Source: JAGMDK01 sp023128695
GTDB taxonomy: Bacteria; Planctomycetota; Phycisphaerae; UBA1845; Fen-1342
Assembly: GCA_030628805.1 (NCBI GenBank)
Contig: DAOVQG010000221.1
Span: 1-7,966 of the forward strand
DNA length: 7,966 nt
Direction: 5' to 3'
Of this stretch, positions 1 through 5,789 are shown one piece after another (within the stretch, counting starts at the first letter, position 1; every line of letters starts with the position of its first letter). The notes below the pieces were generated by a model. That model saw only the letters and a program-made list of their open reading frames with translations, searched no databases and had not been told where the DNA came from. The translations under genes were made by a program, and so were the position numbers.

Positions 1-34
1 CTCCCAGACCCCGACTTCGATCGCGTCGGTGAAC

Positions 35-83
35 GTAGCGGCCGTCTGCCAAAAATGTAGCGGCCGGGCCCCGTACCGGCCGT
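35..83. repeat. Palindromic repeat at broken left edge of uvrA
   Basis: GTAGCGGCCG occurs twice, at 35-44 and 57-66, 22 bp apart. The second copy opens a hairpin-like unit: ATGTAGCGGCC at 55-65, a spacer, then GGCCGT to 83. Within it CGGCCGG (61-67) pairs with CCGGCCG (76-82) around an 8-nt loop. The same layout, ATGTAGCGGCC, 11-12 nt, GGCCGT, occurs in inverted orientation at 2277-2304, so this is a dispersed element and not uvrA sequence. Stops in the uvrA frame lie at 30-32 and 36-38, at or just before this block. Confidence 0.7.
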
Positions 84-103
84 GGAACGCCGCCAGGCGT
101 TCC
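84..103. repeat. Perfect 8-bp palindrome, 4-nt loop
   Basis: GGAACGCC (84-91) and GGCGTTCC (96-103) are perfect inverted repeats around GCCA. The hairpin directly abuts the preceding palindrome. Read in the uvrA frame it gives GTPPGVP, which mimics the GTPxEV segment of UvrA that precedes the SLT motif. Whether that is genuine homology or an accident of the palindrome is unresolved. Confidence 0.65.
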
Positions 104-110
104 AACAACC

Positions 111-2108
111 GATGATCAACCGACGTCCCTCACCCGCGCCTACCTCACCGGCGCCACCGCCATCCCGATCCCATCGAACCGTCGACCGGTGGAAGAATGG
201 CAGGACACAGCAACACGCGCCAATGACGAACAACCGGCGCGCGGGAAGAAGACAACACGAACACGCGGCGCCGCGCGGGCTGAAGCCCGCGGCTCTTCAG
301 CAGGGGCTTCATCAAACGCTCCTAACTCCGAACTCGCTACTCGCTACTCTGAACTCGCTACTAACTCCTGGCTCGTCGTCCGCGGCGCCCGCCAGAACAA
401 CCTCAAGAACCTCACCGTCCCGATCCCGCTCGGCCGTTTCACCTGTGTCACCGGCGTTTCCGGCTCCGGCAAGAGCTCCCTGGTCAATGACATCCTCTGG
501 CCCGCCCTGGCCCGCGATTTGCAACGCTCCACGCTCTCCGCCGGCGAACACGACACGATAGACGGCGTCGACCAGCTCGACAAAGTCATCAACGTCAACC
601 AATCCCCCATCGGCAGCACACCCGCCAGCAACCCCGCCACCTACACCGGCGTATTCGACTGGATCCGCGAGCTGTTCACCCGTCTGCCCGACTCCAAGAT
701 GCGCGGCTACAACGGCAACCGCTTCAGCTTCAACCGTCCCGGCGGCCGCTGCGACGCCTGCCAGGATTACGGCCGGAAATGCATCGAAATGCACTTCATG
801 CCCGACGTCTGGGTCGAGTGCGAGACCTGCCGCGGCCGGCGCTACAATCCGGAAACGCTCGAAATCCGCTTCAAGAGTAAGAACATCGCCGACGTGCTCG
901 AAATGTCGGTCGCCGAAGCGCTCAAACTCTTCGAGAACGTCCCCAAAGTACGGCGGATGCTCCAGACGCTCTCGGACGTCGGTCTGGACTACGTGCAACT
1001 CGGCCAGCCGGCCCCAACCCTCTCCGGCGGCGAGGCCCAACGCGTCAAGTTGGCGGCCGAACTCGGCAAACCCAACACGGGCCGCACGTTCTACATCCTC
1101 GACGAACCAACCACCGGCCTGCACTTCGACGACATCCGCAAGCTGTTGGCGGTCATTCACCGTCTGGCCGATTTGGGCAACACGGTCCTGGTGGTCGAGC
1201 ACAATCTCGACGTGCTCAAGTGTGCCGACTGGATCATCGACCTCGGCCCCGAAGCCGGCGACGCCGGCGGATACCTGGTCGCCATGGGAACGCCGGAGAA
1301 TATAGAATACAGAATACAGAATACAGAATACAGAGAGGAGAATATAGAATACAGAATACAGAATACAGGGGAGGTGGCGCGCGACCGGACGCATGGTGAC
1401 GCGCGAGGGAAACCAGAAAGGTCGTGTAAAACCGCAAAACGCCAGGATCGAGCTGTATTCTCTATTCTGTATTCTGTATTCTCTTCTCATACCGCAGCCG
1501 CGCTGCGGCCGATCCTCGCCGCCGGCCCGTATGAGGAGCGGCAGCCTTATGATCCCGCCGCCCACGCCGCCCGTGAGATGGCGGCGGAGAAGGCCGGCTA
1601 CGGCGACGTCGGCAAGGATACGCGCATGCCGTGGCAGGTGGACGGGCGGAAATGGCACCTGGAACAGCGCAGCAGCCGCAACGCGACGCCCACCCGCTGG
1701 GAAGCGGAAGCCTTGGATTATGTGTTGGAATTGGTGCATAAGGCCGGCCGCGGCGCTTTTGCCGAGACGAACTGGAACAACCGCGCCAGCGTTGAGGTGA
1801 CCGCGCCTGGCGCGAAAACGTGGTTTATGCACGCCCTGACCGGCGGCGAGTGGCTGCTTGACCTCTATTTCCTGGTGCCGCCGAAGACCTTCAAATGGCT
1901 CGAGCTGGACGCCCAACTCGGCCTGAAAACGCTCGATGAAAGAGAAGACTTGCAAACCTACGGCGACTGGTCGCGCGTGGACGTCCGTCCCCGCAAGATC
2001 GGGAAGGAGGCCGTGATGGTCTGTGTACACGACAAGAAGGAGATCGATACGCCGGGCTTCCGCAAGTTCGTTAAGGCCGCCGTGAAAGCGTACCTGGCAG
2101 CGCTCTAA
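111..2108 (+). CDS. uvrA: UvrA excinuclease ABC subunit A, C-terminal half with extra C-terminal region
   Basis: UvrA is the cytoplasmic damage-sensing ATPase of nucleotide excision repair, working with UvrB and UvrC. Homology starts near 111 (DDQPTSLTRAYLTG, then IPIPSNRR), upstream of the first start codon in frame, GTG at 189. Residues counted from that GTG: Walker A GVSGSGKSS at 89-97, Q-loop Q138, zinc module C188, C191, C211, C214 (CX2C-X19-CX2C, as in E. coli UvrA), signature LSGGEAQR from 278, Walker B ILDEP with D305 and E306, switch H338. The second ATPase domain is therefore complete. The linker before W61 is about 60 residues and made partly of repeats. Residues 372-431 are another repeat insert, after which SHTAAALRPIL resumes the usual UvrA end. 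A further region of about 190 residues (446-639) follows where UvrA normally stops. The N-terminal half is not in frame at the left edge (stops at 30 and 36), so the gene may be split, frameshifted or a pseudogene. The intact motifs argue for selection on this half. Confidence 0.93.
   Translation, partial: DDQPTSLTRAYLTGATAIPIPSNRRPVEEWQDTATRANDEQPARGKKTTRTRGAARAEARGSSAGASSNAPNSELATRYSELATNSWLVVRGARQNNLKNLTVPIPLGRFTCVTGVSGSGKSSLVNDILWPALARDLQRSTLSAGEHDTIDGVDQLDKVINVNQSPIGSTPASNPATYTGVFDWIRELFTRLPDSKMRGYNGNRFSFNRPGGRCDACQDYGRKCIEMHFMPDVWVECETCRGRRYNPETLEIRFKSKNIADVLEMSVAEALKLFENVPKVRRMLQTLSDVGLDYVQLGQPAPTLSGGEAQRVKLAAELGKPNTGRTFYILDEPTTGLHFDDIRKLLAVIHRLADLGNTVLVVEHNLDVLKCADWIIDLGPEAGDAGGYLVAMGTPENIEYRIQNTEYREENIEYRIQNTGEVARDRTHGDARGKPERSCKTAKRQDRAVFSILYSVFSSHTAAALRPILAAGPYEERQPYDPAAHAAREMAAEKAGYGDVGKDTRMPWQVDGRKWHLEQRSSRNATPTRWEAEALDYVLELVHKAGRGAFAETNWNNRASVEVTAPGAKTWFMHALTGGEWLLDLYFLVPPKTFKWLELDAQLGLKTLDEREDLQTYGDWSRVDVRPRKIGKEAVMVCVHDKKEIDTPGFRKFVKAAVKAYLAAL
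274..291. repeat. Palindrome inside uvrA linker
   Basis: CGCGGGCT (274-281) and AGCCCGCG (284-291) are perfect inverted repeats around GA. A second pairing, GCTGAAG (279-285) with CTTCAGC (295-301), overlaps it. In the uvrA frame the block reads ARAEARGSSAG. I recall CGCGGGCTTCAGCCCGCG-like palindromes as common dispersed repeats in planctomycete-type genomes, but only one copy is visible here. Confidence 0.6.
319..371. repeat. Heptanucleotide tandem array in uvrA linker
   Basis: 7-bp units follow one another from 319: CTCCTAA, CTCCGAA, CTCGCTA, CTCGCTA, CTCTGAA, CTCGCTA, then a 4-bp remnant and CTCCTGG. Reverse-complemented, the core unit is TAGCGAG, matching the array at 2980-3014, so both belong to one family in opposite orientations. 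Because 7 is not a multiple of 3, three units code for a 7-residue period. In uvrA this gives PNSELATRYSELATN, just before the conserved WLVVRGARQNNL. Confidence 0.85.
1296..1369. repeat. Heptanucleotide tandem array in uvrA, left arm
   Basis: Ten 7-bp units in unbroken register: GAGAATA, TAGAATA, three CAGAATA, CAGAGAG, GAGAATA, TAGAATA, two CAGAATA. The first six and last four form a higher-order repeat of about 42 bp. The array follows the GTPEN codons of uvrA and is translated as repeats of the heptapeptide EYRIQNT. Its inverted partner lies at 1456-1487. Confidence 0.9.
1456..1487. repeat. Heptanucleotide tandem array in uvrA, inverted right arm
   Basis: Units TATTCTC, TATTCTG, TATTCTG, TATTCTC run from 1456 to 1483. 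They are the reverse complement of the GAGAATA/CAGAATA units at 1296-1369. The two arms flank about 86 bp of unrelated sequence (1370-1455) and could fold into a long A/T-rich stem. In uvrA they read VFSILYSVFS, immediately before SHTAAALRPIL where UvrA homology resumes. Confidence 0.85.
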
Positions 2109-2137
2109 ATCGTTATTCACGGGTTTGCAGCGCTCAA

Positions 2138-2159
2138 TGGGAGGGCGAGCCTCCCGGCG
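2138..2159. repeat. Single-arm copy of the GGGAGGGCGAG repeat
   Basis: These 22 bp are identical to 6689-6710, the left arm of the palindrome in the 5' end of ubiA. The block contains its own short inverted repeat, GGGAGG with CCTCCC. It lies 29 bp after the uvrA stop codon and directly abuts the next repeat family. Confidence 0.8.
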
Positions 2160-2160
2160 T

Positions 2161-2265
2161 GTGTGCCACTGCTCTTGAGCAGTGTAGTCAAGTGTGCCAC
2201 TGCTCTTGAGCAGTGCTTTCTCTGGCCGGCGGTCACTGGAGCACTGCTCAAGAGCAGTGGCACAC
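2161..2265. repeat. Three-copy palindromic repeat, two direct and one inverted
   Basis: A 24-bp unit, starting GTGTGCCACTGCTC and ending GAGCAGTG, occurs at 2161-2184 and 2192-2215. An inverted copy ends at 2265. Each unit is itself a palindrome (CACTGCTC, TT, GAGCAGTG). The second and third copies are perfectly complementary over 26 bp (2192-2217 with 2240-2265) around a 22-nt loop. No T-run follows on either strand, so a simple intrinsic terminator is not indicated, though the stem could protect the 3' end of uvrA mRNA. Confidence 0.9.
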
Positions 2266-2276
2266 GACATGGACAT

Positions 2277-2304
2277 ACGGCCTGCGAGGAGCAGGCCGCT
2301 ACAT
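2277..2304. repeat. Second copy of the ATGTAGCGGCC palindrome, inverted
   Basis: CGGCCTGC (2278-2285) and GCAGGCCG (2291-2298) form a perfect 8-bp stem around GAGGA, followed by CTACAT. The reverse complement has the plan ATGTAGCGGCC, 11 nt, GGCCGT, matching 55-83. The element ends 20 bp before the start of the downstream gene, so it lies in its leader. Confidence 0.75.
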
Positions 2305-2324
2305 GACTTTTTCGGCGGACTGTT

Positions 2325-2981
2325 ATGCTTGATATCCTACCCAAACGTGCACTCTTTCAATTTGAGCTGCCGATCCACTACAACGCCAAGCCGCCGCGGG
2401 TTGATGGGCTGGTGAGCAAGTGGGCGGCCAAGTACATGGCCCCGCCGCTGGTCGAGCTGGAGGACGAGGAGCCCTTCGCCGACGTGTACTGGGCCTGGAA
2501 CGAGGACGGCTTCCACGCCGCGTTCGACATCCCCAACCGCACCAGCCGCCCGCAGTGCGACCCGAAGCACTGGTGGAAGAAGAACGGCGTGCGGCTATGC
2601 CTCGACACGCGCGACGCGCGGGACATCAAACGTGCCACCCGCTTCTGCCACTTTTTCTACTTCCTGCCCCTCGGCGGCGGAACGAGCGGCAAGCTCCCGG
2701 TCGCCGGCACGCATCGCATGAGCCGCGCCAAGGAGCCGCCGCCGAAGGTGGATCTCTCGCTGATCAAGATCGGGTCGCATGTGGACCGGCACGGCTACAG
2801 TCTCGAAGTCGCCATCCCGGCGGCCTGCCTGCACGGCTGGGACCCGGCCGAGCATCCCCGCATCGGCGTGTTCTACAAAATCCGCGATACACAATTCGGC
2901 AGCCAGCACTTGAGTGTCAACGACGAACTGGGCTGGAACGTGGACCCCAGCACGTGGGCGACAGGAGTGCTGGTCAGGTGA
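2325..2981 (+). CDS. CBM9-like (carbohydrate-binding family 9 fold) protein of unknown function
   Basis: A 218-residue protein with no signal peptide or membrane segment, so probably cytoplasmic. The pattern fits the CBM9-like beta-sandwich. It has a VYWAWNEDGFHAAFDI strand pair (54-69), DPKHWWKKNGVRLCLDTRD (79-97) in the place where such domains carry an acidic strand, a central FCHFFYFLP strand (108-115), then YSLEVAIP (158-165), PRIGVFYKIRDTQFG (178-192) and a closing PSTWATGVL (208-216). In characterised CBM9 domains this fold binds sugars, but many bacterial relatives are uncharacterised and no ligand can be inferred here. The ATG at 2325 has only a weak purine stretch upstream (GGCGGAC). 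The gene lies 216 bp behind uvrA with repeats between, so co-transcription is possible but not shown. Family assignment is by pattern and moderately sure; that it is a real gene is surer. Confidence 0.75.
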   Translation: MLDILPKRALFQFELPIHYNAKPPRVDGLVSKWAAKYMAPPLVELEDEEPFADVYWAWNEDGFHAAFDIPNRTSRPQCDPKHWWKKNGVRLCLDTRDARDIKRATRFCHFFYFLPLGGGTSGKLPVAGTHRMSRAKEPPPKVDLSLIKIGSHVDRHGYSLEVAIPAACLHGWDPAEHPRIGVFYKIRDTQFGSQHLSVNDELGWNVDPSTWATGVLVR

Positions 2982-3014
2982 GTGCAGAGTAGCGAGTAGC
3001 GAGTGGTGAGTGGT
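2980..3014. repeat. Heptanucleotide tandem array overlapping a stop codon
   Basis: Five 7-bp units: GAGTGCA, GAGTAGC, GAGTAGC, GAGTGGT, GAGTGGT. The TGA of the CBM9-like gene (2979-2981) overlaps the first unit. The family is the one in the uvrA linker (319-371), in the other orientation. It lies between two convergent genes. The remaining 42 bp to 3056 hold only a weak 6-bp inverted repeat (ACTTGT with ACAAGT, 18-nt loop) and no convincing terminator. Confidence 0.85.
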
Positions 3015-3056
3015 GAATTACTTGTCCAATGCGTTTATCCATCACAAGTCGGCTCA

Positions 3057-4004
3057 TTAGGTGTGGACGAGTAGCTTCGAAACCAGCCAAGTGATGTTCG
3101 GCCACGTAAGCGCTGCTAATTCAATAAAGGGATTCTCGTCCGAGTCGTATACATACACGCTGACGCTGAAGACCAGCGTAACGAAGAAAAGGAAAGTCAC
3201 AAAGACCGACAGCAGACCGATCACCCAGCCGCGACGGATCCTGAGGTAAATACTCATCGCGCAACACAAGGAAACAACCAGAAGCAGGATCGGCACTACT
3301 TCCAAGAGTAACGAAGTCCATCTTGCCACCGTCCATGGCAGTATCGGCCACAACACGGTGATGATATCTATGGAAATCATGAGCGCTGAGCATATTATCT
3401 CTAATACTACAAATCCAACCCAAGCCAGCACTACTACTCGCAGAATCTGACCTTGGCGCACACTGTATCTGGCAATGCTTTGCTGGAACACTTGAATCAT
3501 TAACCAGATCACGATGCCGCCAACGAAGTATCCGATGAGTGGTAATACATAGGCGGATAGCTCGGAGATATTGATGCTCGCCAGGATACGCCAGCCTCGT
3601 TGGCTGGTATACCGTAGTTGGAAACACACTTCCCATACGTACTGGAGAAAAAGCACACAGGCTACGTGCAGCAACAGCACCAACGGCACCATCGCAAGCA
3701 GTGGTCTGACCTTCGGCTCGACCGCGAGACGAGTCGTCTTCCAGAGCCGCCAGGGGACCAGCGCGCGGCCGAGGGTGCTGAAGAAGGACCGTACCGGACG
3801 GTAACGCCATTGGTATTCAAAGAGGGGGCAGTGGAGGCGCTGCCGGGCCGCGGCGATGACTTCGGCCCACTCGAATTGCAGCCCGCATTCCGGGCAGCGC
3901 GGCTGCGGCAGCAGGCGCAGATCATAGCCGCAACGCGGACAGTGAACCTCCATGTCGAGGCTGTCCCAGTTTGGCACGCTTTCTTGTCGTGTACACTCGA
4001 TCAT
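3057..4004 (-). CDS. Zinc-ribbon multi-pass membrane protein, function unknown
   Basis: A 315-residue protein. The N-terminus holds a zinc ribbon with C22, C25, C37 and C40 (CPRCGYDL, then CPECG; CX2C-X11-CX2C). A basic cytosolic stretch follows to about residue 97. Then come about five or six hydrophobic segments: near 100-123, in the 150-175 area, a long double segment through LRVVVLAWVGFVVLEII and IDIITVLWPILP, LLLEVVPILLLVVSLCC, and GLLSVFVTFLFFVTLVF close to the C-terminus. CxxCGYDL ribbons on membrane proteins are, from memory, frequent in planctomycetes; their role is unknown to me. The start could be ATG at 4004 or ATG at 3953 (residue 18, just before the first Cys); neither has a clear Shine-Dalgarno. 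The gene lies 45 bp behind the glycosyltransferase and ends in TAA TGA. GC is high over the ribbon and much lower over the membrane part. Confidence 0.85.
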   Translation of the reverse strand: MIECTRQESVPNWDSLDMEVHCPRCGYDLRLLPQPRCPECGLQFEWAEVIAAARQRLHCPLFEYQWRYRPVRSFFSTLGRALVPWRLWKTTRLAVEPKVRPLLAMVPLVLLLHVACVLFLQYVWEVCFQLRYTSQRGWRILASINISELSAYVLPLIGYFVGGIVIWLMIQVFQQSIARYSVRQGQILRVVVLAWVGFVVLEIICSALMISIDIITVLWPILPWTVARWTSLLLEVVPILLLVVSLCCAMSIYLRIRRGWVIGLLSVFVTFLFFVTLVFSVSVYVYDSDENPFIELAALTWPNITWLVSKLLVHT

Positions 4005-4049
4005 CCATTGGAGTATACGGCATCGATGTCGGAGTTTCGCAGTCCCTTA

Positions 4050-5789
4050 TCACGACTTGCGGCGATAGACGAACACGGGCTTGTCGGCCCAACTGATCGG
4101 ACTCAGAGCGGCGTGCTCGGGCGGGTAGCGGACCGTGAGTTCGTAAAAGCGATGCCACCAGGCGTCGCGGTGGACGGTGTCGTCGTCCGCGGTGAAAACA
4201 AGCCAACCTGGCAGTCGCGTTTCGTCAAAGTCGGGAGGACACTCGGCCGGCAGCAGCAACACGCGCCGCCTAGTGAAATCGAGCGGCGGCACGGCGTAGG
4301 GGGCGGGTTCCTGAAGTAGACCGACAACGTCTTCTGGGCTCATATGTTCATGCAGATACGTGCCGGCCAGCGCGCGGGACTCCGTTTGGCCACGCGTGTC
4401 GACCACGAACGACCGGACGTAGCTCGACGTGGGTATGACGCCCAGGATGATAATGATCGCGATGATGCCGAGCAGCGGACGCGCGTGGGCCAGCGTGTGC
4501 AACAGCCACCCCGTTGAGACCGCGAGCAGGAGCACAGGCAGGATCAGGAAGCGGGCGAACTCCACCGGCTTTCCGGCTGCGAGCAGAACGCACATCAGCA
4601 GCATCGCGAGCCCCGTCACGGCGCCGAGCGCCATTTCACGACGATGACGGCGGAAGAGCAGCGCGAGGCCGATTACGCCACAGATGAGGACGCCGGGCCC
4701 GGTGCTTTCGAGCAGTAACTGCCCGACGCGGACGGCACCGGCCGGGACCTGACTCATTTGATCCTCGTACATCGCCGTTGAATTGCGCAAATTGCTGGCG
4801 CGTGCATCGGCGTTAATCAACACATAGGGATTAGTTACGGCGTATACACCGAGAGCAATACCGGCGGCGGCGAGCAGGTCAAGCAGTGTTCGGCGACGAG
4901 CGGCGCGGGGACGCGTCAATAATAGAACCGGCCACATCAAAGCGGCGAGACAGCCGGTCAATACCAGCCCGAACGCGCAGCCGACCTGCCAGCCCATTCG
5001 CAAGGCGGCCCGGCGACGTCCGTGGGCGTGGTAATCGAGCCCGCTGAGCACCGCCCACAATATCATGCACGCCGACGGGAGGTGCGGCTTGGCTTCCAGC
5101 ACGCCGGTGATGAACACGGGCGAGAAGGCCACGCACAACAGCGCGATCCACGCTGTGCGGCGACCGCCGGCACGCCGCGCGAGCTTACCGACGGCGATGA
5201 GCGTAAAGGCTCCGAACACGAGCGATACGAACCGCGCGGCGATGAAAAAACGGGCGAAGGCCTCGGGATGTTCCAGGTAGAAACCCACGTCGCCGGTCAG
5301 TTGCACAAGCCCCAGCACCGCGCCCACGCCGAGCGTGGCACCGATCAGGTAGATATAAGCGCCGCCGTATTGGTAGAGCTTGGGATCGAAGTCGCGTTGG
5401 CGGGGGTTCATCTGCTGGAGGGCGCGGAAGATGATCATTTCGTCGGGCTGGCGGGAGTAGAGTCGATAACGCCGAAGGATTTCCGCGCGGGCTTTGTCAT
5501 CCGCGGTAAGGTCTATGACGCGCTCGTGCTCGGTGAGCGGGTTGAGGTCGGTATCGGCGCCGGCGTCGCGGCCGCGCAGTCTTTCCAGATCGGATTCGAC
5601 GTTGTAGCGATCGGCGCTCCAGGGCGGGTCGCCGCCGAAGAGCAGGTTGTCGTGCTCGGAGCCAGGCAATCCCCACCACAACAACGGTGTCATCAGCAGG
5701 GCCCATAGGATGACGGCGCGTGTTGTTCCGGAAGGTCGACGTCGGCGTCGCCGAAGCGGAGAACGTGTTGCCGGGGCCGTGGCATTCAC
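4050..5789 (-). CDS. GT-C type membrane glycosyltransferase (PMT/ArnT-like)
   Basis: Predicted 579-residue integral membrane protein resembling lipid-carrier-dependent glycosyltransferases. It has a basic cytosolic N-terminus (PLRRRRRRPSG), a first membrane segment at about 25-42, and a long external loop (about 43-143) with EHDN near 45-48 and a PDE motif at 115-117. Acidic residues in this loop are the catalytic feature of GT-C enzymes. The sequence PDEMIIFRALQQMNP followed by LYQYGGAYIY fits the family. Many further hydrophobic segments follow, then a soluble tail of about 100 residues with several Trp and His. The start is taken as GTG 5789, which overlaps the ubiA TGA as GTGA. The frame stays open to 6026, but that part is arginine- and proline-rich shadow sequence within ubiA. 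It probably transfers a sugar from a polyprenyl-phosphate donor outside the inner membrane; donor and acceptor are unknown. An uncharacterised GT-C relative is equally possible. Confidence 0.8.
   Translation of the reverse strand: MNATAPATRSPLRRRRRRPSGTTRAVILWALLMTPLLWWGLPGSEHDNLLFGGDPPWSADRYNVESDLERLRGRDAGADTDLNPLTEHERVIDLTADDKARAEILRRYRLYSRQPDEMIIFRALQQMNPRQRDFDPKLYQYGGAYIYLIGATLGVGAVLGLVQLTGDVGFYLEHPEAFARFFIAARFVSLVFGAFTLIAVGKLARRAGGRRTAWIALLCVAFSPVFITGVLEAKPHLPSACMILWAVLSGLDYHAHGRRRAALRMGWQVGCAFGLVLTGCLAALMWPVLLLTRPRAARRRTLLDLLAAAGIALGVYAVTNPYVLINADARASNLRNSTAMYEDQMSQVPAGAVRVGQLLLESTGPGVLICGVIGLALLFRRHRREMALGAVTGLAMLLMCVLLAAGKPVEFARFLILPVLLLAVSTGWLLHTLAHARPLLGIIAIIIILGVIPTSSYVRSFVVDTRGQTESRALAGTYLHEHMSPEDVVGLLQEPAPYAVPPLDFTRRRVLLLPAECPPDFDETRLPGWLVFTADDDTVHRDAWWHRFYELTVRYPPEHAALSPISWADKPVFVYRRKS

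Noticed and set aside
2..112. CQKCSGR in frame 2 as a possible UvrA zinc finger fragment
   Set aside because: It comes from the palindromic repeat, has only one Cys pair, and the flanking residues do not match UvrA.
82..561. 159-codon plus-strand frame overlapping the start of uvrA
   Set aside because: Pro/Ser/Arg-rich translation with no recognisable motif, overlapping the UvrA Walker A region in another frame.
1296..1487. Possible CRISPR array
   Set aside because: The units are 7 bp and contiguous with no spacers, and no cas gene is near.
2192..2265. Intrinsic terminator for uvrA
   Set aside because: The stem is strong, but there is no T-run after it on either strand, and the unit is a dispersed repeat.
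312..2276. A 654-codon open frame on the minus strand across uvrA
   Set aside because: It is antisense to the conserved UvrA motifs, has low-complexity Gly/Ala/Val/Glu content typical of high-GC shadow frames, and runs through the repeat arrays.
3618..4319. 233-codon plus-strand frame over the zinc-ribbon gene and glycosyltransferase end
   Set aside because: It is antisense to two better supported genes and shows no family motif.
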